Assembly: GCA_017311185.1 (NCBI GenBank)
Contig: JAESUZ010001291.1
Span: forward strand, 868,001 to 932,000
Length of the DNA: 64,000 nt
Direction of reading: 5' to 3'
DNA from: Proteles cristata cristata
Taxonomy: Eukaryota; Chordata; Mammalia; Carnivora; Hyaenidae
The first letter of the stretch is position 1. Each line of letters begins with the position of its first letter. Below are positions 59,060 to 64,000 of this stretch, piece by piece. Both the position numbers and the translations under genes were made by a program. The notes below the pieces were generated by a model. It was not told the origin of the DNA. It ran no database searches and saw only the letters and a list, made by a program, of their open reading frames with translations.

Positions 59060-60250
59060 TTCAGTCTTCACTCACTCCAGGGGAACTATCTGTTCACCTC
59101 CTTTCCACCAGTCTATCAACCACTTCCTCCAAGACCCAGCTCTCAGCTTCCAAAAAGCCTGCTCTGATCTGCTATTTCCCATGCTGAGCCTTCTTTACTT
59201 CCCTCTTTCATGTCAGTGCTTGGAATCTTGCTTTCCCAACCAGAACTAAGTTCCTCAAGGACTTTCCCCATCACTCCAGGTACCTGCTAATTAATGGACC
59301 TATGAGAATTTTATTCTCATTTAAGGTGAAGATGTGGAGTGCAGAGGCTCTGACTTCCAAGCCACACTAATCTATTAGGATACCAATGACTCAGGGGCTC
59401 ACTATACTGCTTAATGTATTATTCAGTATATTGATTATATTTTCCGTCTGTAATACATGTGTCCTCTTCCAAAAGAATATCTCAGTAAGACTAAGATAAC
59501 TCAACTTCGCTTAAAACCCACCATGGGTTTCTATGAGCTACTTAAGCACTTCCTTTTTATTATGATCTCAGAGCAGGAGTCCATCAAAATTCTTATCTAT
59601 GAATGAAACTTCTTAATGGCATCCTTCTGGATTTTGACATGTCTCACTAAGTAATCCTTCCTACTCAACTGGATTCATTTGGCTAACCTATGCTGTAATA
59701 TCAAATCAACCCTGACTCCTTGGTGGTTTGCAATGGAAATTTAAGTTTTGCTTACACAAGTCCTTGTTTAGGGGAGCAAAGTTCTCTTCTTTCCAGTCAC
59801 CATAGCGGGGGAAGAGAGCAGATGGAGGAGGGACAATTGCCCCCACGTAAGAGTGACTCATGTCTCTTCTGCCCATAATCCATTCGTTGGAACTGGTCAC
59901 ATGGTCCCAACCCACTTGCAAAGTAATATGGGAAATGATGGGAAGTACCTAGACATCTAGTAAGCATTTATTCAGTCTATGTCATATCATCCTTCAAGGC
60001 CCAACTTAAACATTTTCTCTCCCACAAAACTCTTTCTGATCTTCCTCAAATTCCCAACATCCCATGGGCCCACATCCATGCCTTTCACGGTTTATAGTCT
60101 CTCCGCCATTGGTGGAGTGTGCTTGTTTTTCCACACTTTCCAAACCCCAAGCTCCTCATTGAAGTAGGGAGATGTGTCATATTCAGCTCTTTAGGACCCC
60201 TTTTATAAGCCCTGCACAGCTCACGAGTCTTTGCTGAGTTCACAAGAATC
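59060..60250. mobile_element. Two L2-like relics
   Basis: At 59060-59350, CTTCCTCCAAGACCCAGCTC and CCAAAAAGCCTGCTCTGATC. At 59980-60250, ATCCTTCAAGGCCCAACTTA, CTCTTTCTGATCTTCCTCAA and GCTCCTCATTGAAGTAGGGA. Both resemble the L2 3' region. The sequence between them (59360-59970) I do not recognise. Confidence 0.5.
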
Positions 60251-61520
60251 AAATAGGGATTGAGCAGCATAGAAATCCAAAAGCACCTTTGAGGAAACAG
60301 AGGGGGAGAAAAAGGAACCGAAAAGTTTACTGAAATTCAGAAGCAAAGCCCCTCTTCAGAAAATCCTTCCTCATTTCCTCATGTTTCGTGGGCACAGCAT
60401 GATGGCATCATTTGAAAACATTGGCCATGACTGAATGATATATTAAAGATTTCTTTTATATTGGCAGCTTAAAAAAAATACTCCTTTGAACAGTCTCGGC
60501 AAGGCAAAGCTCTCTCTCCCCACACTTCTTTAAAAGTTAGAAGGCAGCTTTCCGCCCGTTCCAAATCGCCAGAAGTAAAGTATCAAGTCATAAATGCCCC
60601 CCAGTGACTGAGTGGGCTAGCTGGTGTGGGTTTTTTCCCTTCTACTTTGCAGAAAGAAAAGACAGTAAAACTTCCTTCAGTGAGCTGCCAAGGTGCTCCC
60701 AGGCCATTGTGCAGAATCATTGTCAGGTTAAATTAGGGAGTACAGACTCCATGAGTGTAAAAAAATCAATACTTGATGGAAGATTGCTCCCCAGAAAATC
60801 TGTTTTGATTCCAGGATTAATTCACAACCAAAGGCTTCTGCAAAATGACATGCCATTAGTCAGAAAATGAACACATTCTATCCTTGAAATTGGATGGAAA
60901 TATGTCAGCTGATTGACCCGTTCACTCTCCTCACTCTCTGGGCAGAAAGAGTGGGTGTGGTAGCTATGTGAATTAGTGCCCCAAACCTGGTCCATTTTCA
61001 AAACAGGGCAAAAAAAATACATTTTTTTAAAAGTCCAGTGTGAATTGGGAGTAGTCTCCAGGCCATTGTTGGAGAGCTATTGCAAATGTGTTTCGTCAAG
61101 GCAAATGCATTTGTCTGGAAGGCCCGACTCTCCTGAGTTTTGTGAGCCTCAGAATAAACCCTATGAAGAATCTTAAAATAAAACAAAGATTTTCCCCCAA
61201 AAGCAGTGACCTGGAATATTAATGACAATGTAATGTCTTTGTCACATATAAAGTAACACTCTTCCCTCTCCTGTCTGTCAGGTTTCTTCAGCTAAAAACT
61301 TTTGCAACAAGCAAGTTCCAACTCTTCAATGCGCTAATGTCTTTGGTCTTCAGGGCCTTTCTTGACTTGTGCGGTTAGAGTGGATTTCATTCCATAGACT
61401 CAAGTGCATGTAAATATCACTCACTTTGTTTCCTTCCCATAAAATTAAGTCTGATTCTGAGGCCATTAGTCATCATTAGAAATGTTTCTCCAAAAAAAAA
61501 AAAAAAGAAATGTTTCTCCA

Positions 61521-61747
61521 TGGGGCGCCTGGGTGGCTCAGTCAGTTAAGTGTCTGACTTCGGTTCAGGTCATGATCTCATGGTTCGTGGGTTCAAGCCC
61601 CATGTCAGGCTCTGTGCTGACAGCTGTTTCGGATTCTGTGTCTCCCTCACTCTCTGACCCTCCCCTGCTTGCGATGTCTCTCTCTCTCTCAGAAATAAAT
61701 AAAACATTTTTAAAAATTATAAAAAAAAAAAAAAAGAAAGAAAGAAA
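61521..61747 (+). mobile_element. CAN-SINE
   Basis: Head TGGGGCGCCTGGGTGGCTCA, a GGTTCAAGCCCC box, the tail AGAAATAAATAAAACATTTT, and a long poly-A/GAAA run. AGAAATGTTTCTCCA flanks it at 61506-61520 and 61748-61762, and a third copy lies at 61478-61492. Confidence 0.95.
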
Positions 61748-63333
61748 AGAAATGTTTCTCCACACCCCGAGTAATGAAAAGGCTCCAGGAGCTTTGACAG
61801 AGCAAAGGTGTAGGGACACCCTTCCGTTCTTCTGTCCATATACTGGTCACCACTGAGAGCCTCAGAGTCTTTGAACGTGGGTGGTTCTATTTTGCTCAGA
61901 GACAGAAAATCTTGCCAATCTCAGAGTTCCAGGGCTAACGGTCAGGATTCCCAATCTTCCCATCTTCCCTACAAGACACCCACCTCTCTCCTCTCCCTTG
62001 AGTGTCCTCGATAAGCTCATCATTGCAAAAATCAACAGAAAGACAAGGGGTTGTTTTCAAGCAACCAAGCTTTCCATTCAGCTTGGCTAGTATTTTCGAA
62101 CGGGATGGAAAGATGAAAGGAAGACAAAACCCGTTGAGGATGTCAGTAATGCCCACGTTCACAGATACCCTGAAGGACTGAGTGCTTCTGGAGCATCTCC
62201 ACCAAAGCTCCATGACCCTGTCCCTGTGCCAGACACAGCTCATCTCCCAGTGCAAAAGGACATTTCCATCTACTTGCTGAAGTACCCTGGGCCCGCACTG
62301 TGGCTGTTAACGGTGTCAAACATGCTGAATGTGTGGAACAGGAGGGGGGTCATGACATGAGATATTTGTATTCATTTTGCTGGAAGAGGAATCTCCAAGG
62401 TGAAGCTCACCTCCTTTCTTTGAGCGCCTTTCCCTGCAGAAACCAAAGACGAAGACAGCAGTCACATAGCTAACAACTAGGCAGCAGAAACGGTCCCTGC
62501 AGGAGAGGACCTCGGGGCGCAGCCTCATCACCCATGGTGACTTCATTAGAACCTTCTTACTCGGGAGTAAGTATAGATGGCGGGAGACTGTCTTGAAACC
62601 TGCATTTTACAAAAAAGAAAAGCTTCAGAACTGCTGTGCTGGCTCCGGTCCACCAGATGCCCCTGCGAGTGCCGTGTTAGCCCAGCCTAACAGCTTGTTC
62701 TCCAGACTACAGCCCTTGTTGACAGTACTCACTGTTCAGAGAAAGAAAGGACCTCTGAGAATCCAACAGATGCTGGCGCCCAACGAATGCCATGCAGACC
62801 CGCAGGCCCACGTAAGGCATCTAATTTCCATATTTCAATTTGCTAGACCAGCTGGAGCCCTCTGGGCCCCCAAATTAGTGACCCCTTGTGTACAATTACG
62901 ATGGCACGAATCTTCACTCTTTAAAAAGGTGTGGATTATTCTAAAGCTGAGTAACTAAACTAGATGACTAAGCAAAGCTATGTGAGAAAGTTTCCTCCCC
63001 CTGCCTTACAACTGGGAAGAGGGAAGTCACCTTAAACGCCAACGTGTTCTAATAGTATATAGTAATTGCGTTTATTCTTGTGCGCAGTTGCACATACGGT
63101 AGGACTAACACAAGATAAATGTAAGACTTCTGAACAAATGAAAAGAGAACCCTGAATATCTAGCCCCTCTGAATGTGAGAGAACAGTTTCAATGAAAAAG
63201 AAGACCATGGTTTCTGAAATCTTTCCCCAAGCAAATGAAGATTGAGGAAGTTGACACTGTAACTGATTATACCAAAATATTTTTGTTTTCATACAGGATC
63301 CTAAATACCAGGGCTCAGAAAGTCTTTCTTTTA

Positions 63334-63459
63334 GGGGTGCCTGGATGGCTCAGTCAGTTAAGTGTCTGACTCTTGCTTTAGGCTCAGGTCATGATCTTGC
63401 AGTTCGTGAGTTTGAGCCCCACATCAGGCTCCATGTTGACAGTGAGGGGCCAGCTTGGG

Positions 63460-63503
<44 letters not shown>

Positions 63504-63553
63504 ACTACCCTGCTTGCTCTCTCTCTCTCTCTCAAAATAAATTAACTTTTTAA
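63334..63553 (+). mobile_element. CAN-SINE with long (CT)n
   Basis: Head GGGGTGCCTGGATGGCTCAG, a GAGTTTGAGCCCC box, a (CT)n run at about 63462-63500 interrupted by GCCACTACCCTGCTTG, and the tail AAAATAAATTAAC. Flanks share AAAGTCTTTC/T-TTTA (63319 onward and 63554 onward). Confidence 0.92.
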
Positions 63554-64000
63554 AAAGTCTTTTATTTCTACTTCAGAACATCCCCTTCCCACATTCTAGA
63601 AACATAGCTAGCCCTTTCACAGCAAAATTTAAGGACTGAATAAAGAAGCTGAAAACTTAAATTCTTTGGCCAGGTCATCCACTGGCTCCAGAATTAGAAA
63701 GTCTTCTACAACGTACAGGACAAGGCTTCTCTGAACAAGAGGTGATTGGGAAGATTTTTAGATCATGTTCTCAGAACTCCTGGAATCCCCTTCTGCAAAC
63801 ACACCGAAGAACGCGTATTTCCATACACAAACACAATGAAGACGTGGTATTTGTATACACACTGAGGGAGAGGTGTTTGAAATAAGTCCCAAGGGGTCTC
63901 CAAATGTGATCAGTCTTTAAAAGTAAATAGTTACTTAAAACAATGATTAGATTCCCTCTGACTTTGTCAGCTCTAAGGTAACTTGATGCCAAAATTCTCA

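Larger units (their letters stand above)
40650..64000. other. Intergenic region downstream of POU6F2
   Basis: No convincing coding gene. It holds an L2 relic (42100-42235), a CAN-SINE (42785-43013), an antisense L1 end (43362-43995), an L2/MIR-like stretch (44200-44720), a Tc1/mariner-like element (44896-45371), MIR relics (45380-45540, 56300-56525), L2-like pieces (59060-59350, 59980-60250) and eleven CAN-SINEs from 48.66 kb on. In 40650-42090, 45950-48650, 48870-49800, 50260-53660, 53850-55080, 57000-58040, 60300-61470 and 61770-63330 I recognise nothing definite. Simple-sequence runs occur at 51978-51995 (T) and 47281-47296 (A). Confidence 0.7.

Overview
This is nuclear DNA of a placental mammal, almost certainly a cat-family (felid) carnivore. 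At least 23 copies of the carnivore tRNA-Lys-derived CAN-SINE are scattered through it on both strands, many with clear target-site duplications. They sit beside older mammalian repeats (L1, L2, MIR, an MLT1 LTR, MER5-like and Tc1/mariner-like elements). There are no bacterial operons, and most open reading frames are chance frames in intronic or intergenic DNA.

The only gene I can support is the 3' end of POU6F2 (RPF-1), on the plus strand. It encodes a class VI POU-homeodomain transcription factor of retina and brain. Four coding exons lie at 10796-11002, 23380-23548, 32347-32515 and 36093-36489, and all junctions join in frame. Together they encode the last 313 residues: a Gln/Pro-rich segment, a Ser-rich linker, the POU-specific domain and the POU homeodomain. 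A second acceptor at 35985 adds exactly 108 nt (36 codons) inside the recognition helix of the POU-specific domain. A 3'UTR of about 4 kb follows, with at least three plausible polyadenylation signals and a (CA)n tract.

Layout: 1-10795 is the 3' part of a POU6F2 intron, rich in SINEs and holding a GC/CpG-rich patch with a 14-bp minisatellite near 8.2-9.1 kb. 11003-23379, 23549-32346 and 32516-36092 are introns. 36490 to about 40480 (possibly 40650) is the 3'UTR. The rest, to 64000, is intergenic, with an antisense L1 tail, a Tc1/mariner-like element and a dense SINE field from 48.6 kb onward.

The stretch 29.83-42.78 kb, which holds the two POU-domain exons and the 3'UTR, contains no recognisable CAN-SINE. 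I found no evidence of a wholly new biological system. The most interesting items are the helix-splitting alternative acceptor, the intronic CpG-rich minisatellite, a short processed retrocopy at 25.8 kb, and a triplicated target site at 61.5 kb.
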